Positions 33,349 to 47,306 are shown, numbered from the stretch's first letter. The stretch is DNA of 64,000 nt from Ophioderma brevispina (GCA_023653785.1 JAMKCH010049258.1:1-64000), one strand, 5' to 3'. Made by a program: numbers and translations. The notes: generated by a model not told the origin, from the letters alone.

Positions 33349-36300
33349 CACCACTAACTCACTTATACACAGTAGTCTATGGAAAAAATGACAAACTTGA
33401 GCATGTTTCTTTCACATTTAAAACTCTCACAGAGAAAATACCAGAATATCCCACCAAAGTACAAGCTAAAATCACCAAATAACAAAATTTTGAACATTAT
33501 GGTGAACAGAAAATTGTTACTTAAGAATCATCAAACTCGCCGCACATCAGACTGGCAACACAAGATTCTCTATAGTCGCTCAAGCTAGTAATGGGCAAAT
33601 CGATGTGAAATTGATGACCGCGGAGTAAATTTCTTCAAAGTCACTGTCCAATTGCCACTTAGTTTGAGAAAACATAGGAGTCTTCCATGTCGATCATGAA
33701 ATCCCATCACTTTCTTAATATAACTAAGCCTAGTTCTTTTTCAGTCATATTTAACCAGTTTTTGCAGACGCCATGCATTAAAGTAGTCCACCCAAGATTT
33801 TTTAGTGGTGTAAAACCTATAGACCATATAACAGATTCCGTAGTCTTATCAAAGGCCGAAGGCAAACCCGGTGTAAAATTGTTTAGAAATTATTAACAAC
33901 ACATAAAATGAATAAAATGTCACCTCAATTTCTTTCCCTCAATGGATACACATAGACTTCAGATTCCCTCTCCTCTGTGGTGTAGGTCATTGTTATAATT
34001 GACATGCAGTTGAAAAGATTCCAGATTCCTCCACGATTCAGGTTGAGTAATTTGTCATGACACAAAACACAAAATACCTGTCCTCGTTCACAATAAATAA
34101 CCAGTTTACAATATATCATAGGTAGTTGACCTTAGTTTTCTTCTGAAAACACGGTAAATTTAATAGAAATGGCGTTAAGCAATAAGTTACGGATTTTAGT
34201 TGTTTCATTCATGACTTGTGTTCATTTTTCTTTCTTTTCGACTAAATTAATTAAACACACCTATAGATTAAAACCACTATCAGTCATTTTTTTCCAAATT
34301 CAATTAATGCCCATTTTGTCTCTAAATTAGGTCATATCAACAACTTATATTACAGTTCTTTGTGAAAAAACAGACACCAAAGCATTTAAATCGGCCATGA
34401 AGATGCCATTTACGACGGTTTCTAGACTTTTATTAGTAACCAAAGCATAAAAATCGTCACTGCTTGAAATATACGACGTGTTAAGCTTAGCCACTTCAAG
34501 GGGTCTTTAATACAACAATTCCAATACAACAGTGCAAAAACATGGACTTCGATGAAAAATAAGGGGCGCGATTTGTTTACATTTTGAAAAAAATCGCTGA
34601 TAGTGGCTTTAAGCTCAAGATTTTGTGCTTACTCATGGAACGTACTCAATCTGGATCGGGGAGATGCATGATAACATTTAAAATCCTTTCAACTGCGTAG
34701 AAATATAACAATGGTTCTGCACTCACAGATACATGAAAATGAATCGGAAGTGTTTTTCTCCACTGCATAATGGGGTGATTGTTGAATGTCTTTAGCTCCA
34801 TGGTTTGCTGTTGTGTAGGCATTGATCACTGCTATAGGGAAAAAGAAATTGAGGAAAATGTGCAAGTTTTATTTGCGGGAACAGACGGTTATATGATGTT
34901 AATAATTTATGATAAATTTACAGTTGCTTTTACCCTCCCCACCAATGGGGACTACAAAACAACAGCACGCATATAAACGTCAATATTATTATTTTAAATG
35001 CGCACAAAAGGCAAGTTAGCGCCTAACAGGGTACACTGCACAAGGAAGGGCTAGCAATCAAGCTTATAACACCTTGGTGTTTTTTTTTTTTTTGGGGGGG
35101 GGGCATGAAACGGAGCATAAAATGTCAATTACATTAACTCATTTGATACCGGAAAATGGGGTTTAAGTAGGGCGAAAAGAATAAAAGCTCATATGGAACT
35201 CTCTTCACGCATAATCAAATGTTATGAGTGTCAAATCCATCAGATCAGAAGAGTTTTTATTACCTGATATCAAAGCGTGGAATAAGAAAATAAGAGCGCC
35301 TCTATGATGAAATTAAGAGCTAAGAAACAGACGCTCTATTTTAAAATAGCTGGCACAGTGTACACGTTTACAATCGTGTAACAACGATTCAACTTGGCAA
35401 CAGGGTTGCTTGAAATTGGCAGGGACAGTTCTGTTTATGGTCCAGGCTACAGACCATGCGACCTTGCTATATTTTATGCTAGATGAAAAATAGCATATTT
35501 ATCAAATATTCATCAAATATCCCAATATTGATGCCAATGGACGCCTAAAAAACCTATTAGTGACCAAACTTTTCGCCGCTTAGTAAGTGACATATCAGCT
35601 CATATCCAGCCATATTGGATACCCATCTTGGATGGCATCTTACATGTATCGATTGCTCTGATTACCTAATGATATGTAAACTGATCTGATTGACTTACAC
35701 AAAACAATGCAGGACTAGTCATGTAGGTTAGACACATTTATCAATTATATACATTTTAGAGTATCGAAAGCCATCTTGTATGCTATAATGAAGGAATTTA
35801 TAATCACATTTTTGAAAAATGTCTCTCATGGTTTTAATAAATTTCATGACTGTCAAAACACCAGGATAGATAACAAATTACCAAACTGCAGTCAAAGGTA
35901 GATCACGATCAGACACTTTATTGTATTGGCGGCCATATTGAATTAATTGACTGCGTGGTTACATAGTCATATGTTAATTGGTCACAATGCATGTTTAACG
36001 AGACAGGCTGAAAAATTACAGCTTTTGAGTGAACAACATTAAATTATGAATATTTTGTGTTTCGGTGGCCATTTTGATTTTTTGCGTTTCTAAAAAATGC
36101 TCAAGATTTCTGCATAGAATCAGCATAAAAAACTGGTATAGAAACCGTTGAAAAACATATATCTAATAAAACACGGTTGATATTAGTTAACAATGAATCG
36201 GTAGCCTGGACTATTACACATTGAAAAGTGACTAAATGATGCAAGCAAAATCTAAATGTCATTAAAAACCTAGGGGTGTCCACAAAACAAAATTGTCATC

Positions 36301-36661
36301 TCTATAGAACATATTTCTTCATCAAATGGTGGACACCCTCTAGAAGTTTTGCAAAAAAATGGTTAAAGTTGCAGCAAATTTCGTATTTTTGCATTGCATT
36401 TTGTTTCATACAATTTTATTTTGTTCAACGCGTGCATGCTCACATAATGAACGAAATGGACGCAATATAATCGAAGTTGCCACGTTGGACACAATGTTTA
36501 ACAACAGGGCACAAACTACTGAGAACACTGCCGCTGTTATGCTGTAATGGGAACATTAGGGAGAAAAAATTTCCTAGTGTTTTTTTTTCTTTTTTTTTCA
36601 CAAGCGAAACTCAAGAGTTTTTGACGAGGAGATACGAACTCACCCAACGCACTCCCTCAGT
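33349..36661. other. Intergenic stretch, nothing supported
   Basis: AT-rich, with short open frames only. A T14 run followed by a G10 run lies at about 35080-35103, the sort of junction that is hard to sequence. I recognise no gene or complete repeat. Confidence 0.4.
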
Positions 36662-37199
36662 TTAAAGCGGCACTGGCACATTTTCACAAAATATGAAATT
36701 TCTTCAATTTGCTCTCAAATGAATAGTCTAGGCCATTGGAAGAACAGGGATATATTTTACACATAAAAATAACATACCCCAAAACAGATAGGGACATTGA
36801 TATGAGGATAAAGACATCCAGGTAATGTGTAGGCCAATTTTTATGTTTTCCATAACTTTAATCAACAAATGTGTATATTACATGAATATTTTGACTCGTA
36901 CTCACTGATATTAAAACCGCAAAGGTTATAGACCGGTCAAACAGTGTACATAGCGTGAGAAACATGCATACGGCGTGCGTGTTCTTGTGTTAAACGCCAT
37001 TTTCGTCGTCTGCTGAATTTCGCGTCGCCGGCGACGCTAAATTACAAAATCGTTCCGTTTACCCATAAGGAAGCTGATTTGGTCTTAATTATTTCGGGTG
37101 ATGGCTTTTGTATATAAAAGCTTTACAACCATGCAAAAATATCGATTTTGAAAAATCTTGAGGGCGCACTATTTTTCAAATGTGCCAGTGTCTCTTTAA
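36662..37199. mobile_element. TTAA-flanked MITE
   Basis: The left end TTAAAGCGGCACTGGCACAT and right end, reverse-complemented, TTAAAGAGACACTGGCACAT are inverted, with TTAA at each boundary. Inside the ends the similarity to the left arm weakens after about 30 bp. Confidence 0.7.
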
Positions 37200-39831
37200 T
37201 ATGACTAGGATGAAGGTTAGAGTTATGATAACATATAGGGTTATTATTAGGATCATATTAAGAATGACGATTTCAGGGTAGGGTTAGGATTTAGAGAAAT
37301 ACCCGTTACGGTCACTATGCTATATAGTTTCTTAAATGGGTTGGACAAGGATTATTTATGGTGCCTTTTGATCGCAGATTTGAAGAAAACTAAGCAGCCC
37401 TGATATGAAAACACATTCCTACAGGAGGCAGGACTTTAGTGCGCCTAATCACATGTTTTTGATGTGTATCCTTTTTTGAAAGCGTTTCAATTAACATTTT
37501 TACAGTTTTTTTTTTCTATTTTGAGAAAGAGAAAGCACACAAATGTAATTCTTTCACACATAAGGTAAGTATTATGATTATATTATCGCAATAAAATTGG
37601 TATTTGAATTACGTGACTAAAACATATTCCACCAAATTTCTATCTAAGATCGCTGAGGTCGAAATAAAACACCGCATATTCCCCTTTGACTCTCGTGGGA
37701 TTTGAGTCTAACATCCAGAAACTAGTTCTTTCTAAATTGATTGAAACACTGTAGGCATGTTGGAGATTCACGAGCTAAGACTTAAGTGTTCAAAATGCAG
37801 TATTTGACTGTTTGTCAGAACTTACGAGCTTATGGTCTAATCAGAGGATGCAATTGAGCTTAGAAATAAATTCCTTTAAGTCCTAGCGTCTGCTAACTTC
37901 CTGTGTTAAGTAGTTCTGTAAGGGCTACCATATACAGGTGGATATCATGGCGTCTGTTAGAGAGGTACCTGCACAGACTTACATAATATAAGAAAAAAGG
38001 ACAGTCAACAGGCTCCAAAATCATGAAAATCTTTATAAGATAGGGTCGAAAAATTTACTTGCAAAGATTGTTACGGGTCGTATTCAAGATCAGGTAATAA
38101 CATCCAATGGTTAATACAAATTTGAAAATTAATTAAGAAGAAGATTGATTAGTCCTATCTTGTAAGAACGTCAATGAAAAAAATCATCCAAATTGACAAT
38201 GATATTAGAAAAATACATTGAATTCAATACTCAATTGAATAACTTCAATTTTTTTACCCCTTTATAACCTTGCCCCCCCCCCCCCCCTTATTCGTTAATT
38301 AGCACAACGGGAAAACTTGGGGACTTTGGATAAGTTGCTGCTCACAGCATTAGGAAAATGTCCTGAAACAAAATCAGCTATGGCTTATTTTTCCACCTTC
38401 TGGCTACACAGACCTGACTATTCGTTGATTATGAAAATAATTCCCATATACACTTACCAAGTAACGAGATAGTTTCTACAGAATTTGGCACCCTATTCCC
38501 ATCCATCCTACTTCAGCACATAAAAGAGATATTTAGTACCTGTTAATCAAAAATACAGAAATCCTAAAATTAATTCTGCAGTTTACAATGGGAGATCAGA
38601 ACCCTGAAACTGACGTCATTATTTTACAAATGCGAAAAACATAAATCCATCCGATAATACGAAATCTATCATTACTTAGTTGAAAATTCTTTGTATCAAA
38701 GATATCACATACAAACAACGTAACTCAATAAGAGTAATGACAACAGCTGAGGTTATTCCAATTTTAAAAAGCCATGCATACTTGTTATAAATTATTTCTT
38801 CTCTAATCCTTTCATATTATTTTTAAATATCGCTTTCTTAAGTCATCTAATATAGAGCCCTTACGTGGGCAACATCAATCGTGAAATTAGGTCATTTCAA
38901 TCTACTTTTAAAATAAGTATATCTGCGTGTTTACATACCGCTCGGTTTCTTCTACAAGTTAAAATAGTTTTCTTAAACAAAGGCTTATTGCTTTAAGCCT
39001 AAGCTATATTGCTGAAAGATTTTATTTCGCCTATATAAAATATATAGGTTACGATGATGCAAATTTTATCCTTCTTTTTTTCTCTTTATAACCACACACT
39101 TTCACTTACAGCATGATTTCATATTATTGATTATTGCCTCCAGTATAGTACGGCCCAGGCAGTAGACAATAGAGTTTTAAAGTTTATTTTAGCGTTTATA
39201 GCTTAAAGATAAACTGGTTAAAGTAAATATTCAAATGTTATTCCTTGAATTAACATTGGAACCCGAACATCAGTATTCAGAATTAAGATTTTTTGTATGA
39301 AATATGAATCTGCAAGTTTCACTTTGCCCGAAACTTTATTTACGAACCATACAAAGATTGACCTAATTTGTATTTAATTTTTCAGAAACATTGTAATCGC
39401 TTATCATAAGCTTATTCTATCAATAATTCTGTCGTATGAATTGTATTAAGTGTCAAGATATATTTTTATAGGCAAAGGAAATATATTAGGGAAGTCAGTC
39501 TTATCTGTAGGAGATGAATAAAGGTATTTTTAAGTTATGTTTTTCACTCCTACATTTTTAAGAACAAAATCCTAAGCGGATTTTCAACTGCCTTCCATTA
39601 TGAAAACCCTCATCAAAAGGTTCTTCAAATTTTAAAACGTTCTTGAGCTGTTATAAACACGTTGGTTAAAATATTAAAGATACTCGGTTGAAATTTTAAC
39701 CAACAGCTGAACAACACAATTTTTTTAACGTCGTAGCCAATACCTGTTATAGTTGGTTAAAATATTCACCATTGTTTTTTTTTCACAAAAGCCAAATCTT
39801 TATTAACCATCTGTCTGTTAAAGGTACGCCA
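37200..39831. other. Intergenic AT-rich stretch
   Basis: No gene or clear repeat is recognised. A C run of about 15 lies at 38273-38287. Confidence 0.4.
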
Positions 39832-39975
39832 CCCGAGTACAAGATATACTTTTTTTCTGTTTCATAGGAAAAGCCAACACCTACATACCTTAATTGCACA
39901 ATTTCATGTGAATCCGATATACCATTTTAATGTGAGTAGTGACCGTATCTATTGCAATAACCCATAGATTACAAT
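39832..39975. repeat. Interspersed repeat family 7, copy 1
   Basis: It shares TTTCTGTTTCATAGGAA, AATTTCATGTGAATCCGA and ATACCATTTTAATGTGA with 41322-41465 in the same orientation. Confidence 0.65.
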
Positions 39976-40749
39976 ACAGGTATTTTCTGGTATCCGTAAA
40001 CAGGTCATATTAATGCCCATAGCATCACAGTGGGATAGATTCCAGCCAAGATAATTTGCAGGTGAAATGAGAAAAATACAAGCCTTCCAAAGATACCAAA
40101 ATCTCAGGTTTGATGAGGTAAGTGATGGGTTCCATACTGACGATCTCGAAATCCCCCTATAATCCTGTTTACACAACGTGAATGGTGTTGATTAAACTTG
40201 CACCGTGAATTTTATTCGTGAATTCTGCCTTAATTAATATATTTTTTTTTGGGAGGGGAGGTTAATTATGCTTATTTAACACGGGTGGTTAATTGTTCTT
40301 AATTTTGCTTCAACTAACGAGTGGGTTGGTTTGTTGTTTAATCCTGCTTTAAGGTGGGCGTTGGTTTGTTTGTTAATTTGACTTTAATTAACATGGGCTT
40401 TGGTTAAAAGTAACATGTAGCCACAATGAAGTCTATAGCGAACAGACGCGTTTCAAGGTACATTACAATGTGAAATAAACATGGTACTGCAGTTCAAGCT
40501 GTTGGTAAGAAAGGTAATTTTGCACTCTGGCATGATGCATCCAGACTTGTTAAAATTATTGTCCATTTAGAGAAAAATATATTCTTCGCGTAATTTATTC
40601 ACATCTCGTTATTAACATCTCCAGATAATGACAAAGGAACACATCAAAATACAAGCCTAGATCTCTGCTCCATGAGATGGAGACACGCAGGGCAATACCT
40701 AAAATTAAAAAAGAAGCAGACATAGGATTTTGTTTTTAAAAATTAGAAT

Positions 40750-41251
40750 TAGTGGGAGACTGTAGTGCACAGATCTTATGTGAGTGTGAAAATATGGATA
40801 AATTTGTGAATTTTGGTACACAAGTACTTTATACATTGATAATTAAAAAAAATGATTGGACCCTTGCCCACACCCCTTTCATGGCGCCCAGCTTAGATTT
40901 CAAGGTTACACAGGGGTAAAATTGTTAAAATGTTCCGATCGTGTTGAAAAGCACACCATGATGTCTGTCTGGTTACAAGGATTACAAAAAGGTATAGTTT
41001 ATACTATTTGTAAACTACACCTTTTTGGAACCTTGTAACCAGACAAACACCATGGTGTGCTTTTTAACACATTCGGAACATTTTAAATTTTTGACCCCTG
41101 TATAACCTGAAAACTCAAGCTGGGGGCCATTAAGGGGTGGTTGGCAAGTGCTTCCATCAATTTTATGGATTATCAATGCCTAAAGTACTTGTGTGCAAAA
41201 ATTCACAATTTTATCCGGAAGCGCACACTCTTTCACTACAGTCCCCTGCTA
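40750..41251. mobile_element. Long-inverted-repeat DNA element, family 6 copy 2 (nearly pure hairpin)
   Basis: The ends TAGTGGGAGACTGTAGTG and CACTACAGTCCCCTGCTA are inverted. The whole 500 bp folds on itself about a centre near 41012 (GTATAGTTTATACTATTTGT), with GTGTTGAAAAGCACACCATG against CATGGTGTGCTTTTTAACAC. It lacks the extra middle sequence and LINE seen in copy 1. Confidence 0.85.
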
Positions 41252-41321
41252 AATAGTACAATAAAAATTCTGGAACCAGCCCAAATGAAATATGAAATAA
41301 ATATATTAACTATTACAATAT

Positions 41322-41465
41322 TAAAGGTGCAACATATATTTTTCTGTTTCATAGGAAGAACCATCACCAACATACTGTAATTCCAAAATTTCATTTGAAT
41401 CCGACATACCATTTTTTAATGTGAACGACAATTGTGTGTATTGCAATAGCCCATTTTTTAACATC
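41322..41465. repeat. Interspersed repeat family 7, copy 2
   Basis: Partner of 39832-39975. It begins just after the family 6 element and ends at CAATAGCCCATTTTTTAACA. Confidence 0.65.
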
Positions 41466-42300
41466 TTGTCCACCTGAACATTCCATTTAAGATCATTCTG
41501 TAGCCGCCAAGAAAATATCCCTTACTCAAAGAAACTTTACAATGATTTCAGATAAGCTGGAGGGTGACTCAAGGGTGAGTACAAGTTGCATTTATCACTC
41601 AAAGCTTTCCCCATCTCTTAAGATGGTGGAGCCGATGCTAGAATGAATCAATAACAGCTGATGTAACCACTGTTCAAGACACTGAGTTCATCCGCAGAGA
41701 GCCCGAAGCGTTTATATTAAGGGTCCGTGGCATGAACAACCTGGACTTTGCTTAAATGTTAACATCTTGTCCACCTGAACATTCCATTTACGATCATAAA
41801 TTGTGTAGCCACAGACCAAGCACTTAAGCTTCTGTGACATAGGACACTGGCAGTACCAGTTCTTAAGTCGCGATGTGGTGGCGGTGGTCTTGAAAATGAA
41901 ACTGGGATGACATGACACTTGGTAGGATTAAATTTCAATCAATTATCCCTTGCCCATTCATAGAAATTACCAAGATCTTGAATGGAATTCTGACAACGAC
42001 CAGAAACGTTCTCAGCAAATGTCAGGTCATCAACATATTTTCAATGCTGATCGCCAGCATTCAGTCTTTCCTGCATTATTAATGAGGATTTGAAAATCAA
42101 TATGGCCCATTTTAGAGCCTTGAGGCACACCACCTTTCAGACAAACATAATAAGATAAACCATTATTATACTTGACACACTGTTGGTGGTTGCAAAGGAA
42201 GTCACACGGATTCCAATATCGATGATATTACTAAGAAGTTATCTGTGAGGCCAGGGACAGGTTTACTCAACTTACATTGCAGCGTGTTTTTGAAATATAC
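41450..42300 (-). pseudogene. Non-LTR retrotransposon fragment (reverse transcriptase palm)
   Basis: Across frames on the minus strand there is GVPQGSKMG (about 42130), the conserved RT G-x-PQG-S motif, then KYVDDLTFAENVSG (about 42003-42040), the catalytic YxDD motif, then KWNVQVDKML (about 41750-41780), a common post-catalytic block. Frames change several times, so it is dead or mis-sequenced. The AACATCTTGTCCACCTGAAC block occurs twice (about 41460 and 41760), showing an internal duplication. The part from 41893 rightward is repeated at 48551-48960 as the start of the tandem duplication. Confidence 0.75.
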
Positions 42301-42552
42301 AATTATCTGTCACCGGAGTATCTAAAGTGCAATTTTGAATATGTGTGTGTCTAAATCTCATAAATACAGTACCAGGGGAAGCCTACACAACTTAGTCTGC
42401 CACGAACTGACGGACAGGCTATTTATTATATTGGCAATGGAATGGCTTACCAAATTCTATTAAGCAGATTGAAAATTTCTGTCACTTCAAAAAGGCAGTT
42501 AAATATTATCTGAGCGAACAAACCTTGATGACCTGTGAACAGAATATTAATT

Positions 42553-42842
42553 AAGAAATAAAGGGTGATGCAGTATCCTTTATGGGCGAATAATGTGTCC
42601 GAGGTCGGAAAAAATAAATAATGGACGAGGCGCAGCCGAGTCCATTATTTTCATTTTTTCCGGCCGAGGATACATTATGAGCCCATAAATAATACTGCAA
42701 ACCCTTTATTTCTATTCTATTACCGAAAACAGCATGATATAATGAAGAAAATGCATTCCGACCATTATTGCAGAATAATGGGCAGAACAATGACCAATCA
42801 GAATGCGCATTTTCAGTAATGGGCAGCGAGGTAATAGAATAA
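42553..42842. mobile_element. Hairpin MITE present only in unit 1
   Basis: Unit 2 reads straight across this site (CAGAATATTATGAATAATACC). The insert contains a long hairpin, AAATAAAGGGTGATGCAGTAT and GGTCGGAAAAAATAAATAATGGAC against GTCCATTATTTTCATTTTTTCC and ACTGCAAACCCTTTATTT. A second part ends at GAGGTAATAGAATAAATAA. Confidence 0.75.
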
Positions 42843-43087
42843 ATAATACCCTGCTTTCTTTGGTGGTGTCCTTCAGGGTATCACGTGGCAAGTATATTTC
42901 ATTGTATTTAAATATTTTTTTATCTTTGGTATTATGCTTGTATTTGTTGGTTTTCTTGCCGGCGTGTTCTTGGTTGTGTTATCACTGAGGGTCCCAATAG
43001 AAAAAAAAAGCCTCCTTTCAAAAGGCTTTTGGGCTACCCTGGTACTCAATGGTTCAATCCATTAACGTCCCTATATCACTGTAAAAA

Positions 43088-43231
43088 TATGGAGTACAAA
43101 AGGGGATGCTCTGTAAAATAGAGTAAACTTTTACTCGAAATGGAGTAAATTTCACTCAAAATGAGTGAACTTTATCCATTCGAGTAAAAGTGTACTCTTG
43201 TTAGGAGAGCCAATCCCCTTTTTACTCCATA
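43088..43231. repeat. GAGTAAA hairpin repeat, unit 1
   Basis: An inverted repeat with ends ATGGAGTA...AAAGGGGAT and ATCCCCTTTTTACTCCAT. The interior is saturated with GAGTAAA/TTTACTC motifs. Its copy is at 51551-51705. Confidence 0.75.
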
Positions 43232-45572
43232 AATCTGGTTATAGTGGAAAATCTGACGATCGCCGCAAAAGAGGTATCGTTATTTTTCCTTGTTAGTCTT
43301 GGGCAATTTCCCAATAAACAAAGCAGGGTCGCTCGTGATTGTTTTTTCCAAAAGACCGTTTAAATTCAGTTAAGGGACGTTAGGGATTGAATACAAATTC
43401 TCAAGATGGCTAATTTGATGCTGGCGATTAGGGCATGATGTAGTCTGTCCACCTTGGAATTAATTATATATTAATGCCACCCTCCTCCTCAATGAATTCA
43501 TGCAGTAAGTCACATATCAAAATTTCTGAGATAAAATGTTTGAGACAAATCTGAATTTAGATTATTTTTTTAATCTATAGAGTTATTTCAATGTTGCTTT
43601 GATTTAAATGTTAATCACAAACTGGGATTGGTCCCTGGTCGCAATCCAATTAGATTGATTTAAGCTTAGAAATTTAGAGAACATAATCCAAGAATATTTT
43701 ATAAAATAGTAATATAGAGTAATAAATTGCTTCAATAAATCAGTAATAATAGAATGTGTGATGTATAGCGAATACAGTTGTTAGTAATAGAAAATAATCC
43801 GAAGCTAAAACAGACAAACAAACAGACAAACCAAACACACGCGCGCATTAGCTAGATAAAAAAAACAACAGTTGGGAACAAGAAGAAAAACAGCACCAAT
43901 TTCCACAAACGATGTTGGCGTATGGCTGACCTCCCGACAAATAGACAGGCGGACATGACAGACAGTGGAAGCCAAATGTTATATATTTTAAATAAAAAGG
44001 CCCAAGCCTCAATGCAAGAAATACCGCGTAGCAAGCTATATAGAGATGGGTCATTATTGTAGAAAACTGACCGAGGGTATTTTTAAAGTTGGTTTTAAGG
44101 ACCGAAGAATTTTTAAGGGAGAGGTAGGTGGGTTTTCAAAAGTGAGGATCTTGAGAACTTGAGGTGTTTCTGGCAAAAACTCCGAAATTCCACTTAAATT
44201 AATTTTAACCTATTATAAAATAGGCGCCTAAGAGAAAGGGTTCTCCCTGGAGGAAGGGAAACGATTAAAAGCTTACGGATTATACCCCATTGTATTTAGA
44301 AACTGAACCAGACTTATCTTCTTTTTTACAGAAACAATGCTTGAAATAATTTTCTTCTCGATTTCTTCCCGATTTCGAATGTCTGAGTTGAGAAGCATGA
44401 TTGTTTGATTGAGGAATCCAAACATTTGCAACAGAACGCTCTCTCGACGCCGTCATTTAACATTCAACAAAAGTTCTTATAAAAAAGGACTTAAAATACA
44501 CGCTTTAATAGGGGAGCCAAATACTTTGTTAGGGTGCATTTTTAACAGTCACACGAAAAGCAAAAATCAAACCAAAATACTTGTTAGGGTGTTTTATCCC
44601 AGTAAAATTACGTTCTCAGGGTTACTTTTGGGAGGTCATCGGGAGCATGATATCCACCTTGGAATACAAGTGCTCAAGTGTCAGGATATCAGGATCGCTG
44701 TCTTCCTGGGGAAACTTCCCACCGAGAGAAATAGACCCTGTATTTCAACCTTACACAGCTTTGGCTGAATATTCGCGTGTCGAGATATTATTATATAAAG
44801 TAAAATTATTAATCGTCATCAATCGATTTTACCATAGAGACGGCCTAGCTTTAGTGAATTGAAAACACTATCGATTATCTAAAAATGCCTACGCAGATTT
44901 GGAAAAAGATACAGCTTATAATCATTTATGCAAACATTTTAGTAGATTTTCGCTTTATTGTTCTCAGAAGACAATGTACATTAGTTGTGAACCTAAAGCA
45001 AGAAATTTCAGTTAAGAAAAAAGAGTGAATCAGGACGCATTATATTTGTTACACGGCATCTTCTCTTCCATAAAAAAAATCATTACCCGGGAAATATTGT
45101 CGTTGACACCCCCCCTCTGAATTTTATATCCATTTCAAATAAATAAGCGATACATGCCAATAGAATAAGTCGCTTCGAGTGTTTAGCGATTGTGTGTTGT
45201 TTATAGAGATTCATATAAGTCGCGAACATTACAAATGCAATCACTGCAAAATACAACTCGAATATTTTTAAAAATTAGCGTTATATAATTATATATAATA
45301 TAAATAAAAGAACTCAATATTTTTCTACAAGTGCTTCTTCACTACGAGCAATTACAGATAATGTTTGAAAAAAGATTGGAGTTGGAACAGGTGATTAATA
45401 TGCCCCAGTCGATGCCGGAGAAGACCGGGAGTGATCATGCGCCAACAGCCCGGAAACAAGTATGAAACCAAACAAGAACATCCCAAACTGCTAACTCACA
45501 GAATACATGGGGACGCAAAGAGGTACACATCTAATGGGTAAAGGTGCTCTACTTTATACCGGTAGGTTTCGT

Positions 45573-47150
45573 ACTAAAGACCCCCAAAAAATGTAACGGC
45601 CAGAATGTCTAAATACACACATAAGTTACAAAACATGGTCTCTGCACAAAAACATAACATGAAATCAATAGTCTGTTTTGTCTGCAAAAATTTTGATACC
45701 TTTCTTGGTTCATTGTGATCAATATCGCAAAAAATGTCCATTTTTACGAAAATGTGTCACATTTCAAAGTTGCAATACAGACTTCCAATAAAAAACTATA
45801 CAATCAAACTAAAAATTATAAAAAATATAAACTGTGCATTGTGCAAATTTGATTTATTGTTAGAACAAGATCCAAAGCTAAATCCTCGCGTTTATTTCCA
45901 TCCAATTTGATGGACCCCCTAAGCAGAGATATTGTCAGTGGAACATAAAGGATAAAATACCACTTGGGCAGTTTACACATGGAAGGTTCAAGAAACTAAA
46001 AGGTATAAGGCGTGTAGAATCAGTGATGAGATTAACCATTTCAAAACAAAAGAATATTGTACAGATCAAAGTGAAGGTGAGCATGCATGAACTAATCAAT
46101 ATAGTATTTTTTAGTGAAAGCACCAGAAATTAGATGTTGGGGGGAAATGTGGACTCACTATCAGGGGTACAAGAATCATGAAATTTAAAGGGAAGTTTGG
46201 GGAATTGAATGCTGAAACTAATGTAAAAGGACTACAAGTTTGTTATGGACAAATGTGTGGACAACGCTCTAATGTGGAGGACAATTTACCTTCCCCTATC
46301 CCATGTCTCGAAGATGCCAGGGAGAAATTGATGAAGAAAAGTGTGTTCAACAAAGAGCAATAAAGGAAAAGATGGATTGGGTGCAAGGTCTCAGTCACTT
46401 TCAACAAGGGTGTTTTATAGTTCTACTCTCTGAAACCCGGAGTAAAGCTGAGACCACAAGACTGTTTGAATTGAATTTCCCAATGCTAAATGCATTTAGT
46501 ATCAATTGACGACATTATAAAGTATAAAATTGTTATATCACAAGAAACAGCACTTCTATACTACTTTTTTTTTAATTTTCATAAAGAATGTGTGAAGGTG
46601 ATTTTCAATGGCAAACTTTGTTGATATCAGGATAGCCGAAAAAACTGGCCCAACAGGTTTTTCAACTGTCTCAGCTAATTAGCAATAACTCCTGAAACCA
46701 GACCCCCAATTACACCAACTAAAAATCTCATGAAAGCTGGAATACTCCTAAAAAGATCACTAAAAAACTCCAGTTGAGATGAACTGAAATTTGTGGCAAA
46801 AAAATCAATTTTTGATGATAGTTTTTTTTGGGACAAGGCTGTAGAGACATATTACAAGTTTCAATACACACCATGCAATTAAGTGACACATCTCCATGGA
46901 AGTCTGCGGTCTTTCACGGAATGGCCAATCAATATGGCTATACCTTTTAGTGCAACTTTAAAAAGAGAGATTTCTAAATGGGTTTGTTGGCAATATTGAT
47001 TGTAATGGGGCAAGAAGGGTATCAAAATTTACGGACGAAAACGAACAACTATTATATAATTTTTGTTTTCGTACAAAGATCAATGTTGGTAACCTATATG
47101 GGGGTATTTAGACATGCTTGGGGTTACTTTTTTGGGGGTCTTTCTTTAGT
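45573..47150. mobile_element. DNA element with about 160-bp terminal inverted repeats, present only in unit 1, carrying a nested mariner-type MITE
   Basis: The left end ACTAAAGACCCCCAAAAAAT and right end TTTTTTGGGGGTCTTTCTTTAGT are inverted. The arms continue with ATGTCTAAATAC, GTTAC, CAAAATTTTGATACC.TTCTTG and CAATAT. Unit 2 has an empty site (GTACTAAGGGTTAGTATTTA at about 54055-54074). A family 5 element (45776-46843) is nested inside. No transposase recognised. Confidence 0.82.
45776..46843. mobile_element. TA-flanked mariner/Tc1-type element, family 5 copy 2 (nested, inverted)
   Basis: Reverse-orientation relative of 28527-29645. It has ends CAGACTTCCAATAAAAAACT and AGTTTTTTTTGGGACAAGGCTG, with TA at both sides. 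It shares GAATTGAATTTCCCAATGCT and GACAATATCTC-type blocks in inverse order. Frames at 46178-46509 are interrupted and show no transposase motif. Confidence 0.78.
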
Positions 47151-47306
47151 ATTTAATGGTTAGGGTAATTAAAATGGTGTCAATATAATATCAATATCAA
47201 TAGCTTTATAGTTCTTCTCTCTCTCTACTTCTTTAAGCATGACAGCAGTTAATTCATGACCTATAACTGGGAATAAAATAGCTAAAACGGTGATGTTTGT
47301 ACGTCT

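Noticed and set aside
43003..43032. Hairpin GCCTCCTTTCAAAAGGC followed by T, resembling a rho-independent terminator
   Set aside because: It is a short chance palindrome in eukaryotic duplicated DNA; no bacterial gene lies upstream.
44409..44862. 119- and 93-codon ORFs in duplication unit 1
   Set aside because: The frames are broken in unit 2 (about 52860-53330), there are no splice signals or recognisable domains, and the two ORFs overlap each other.
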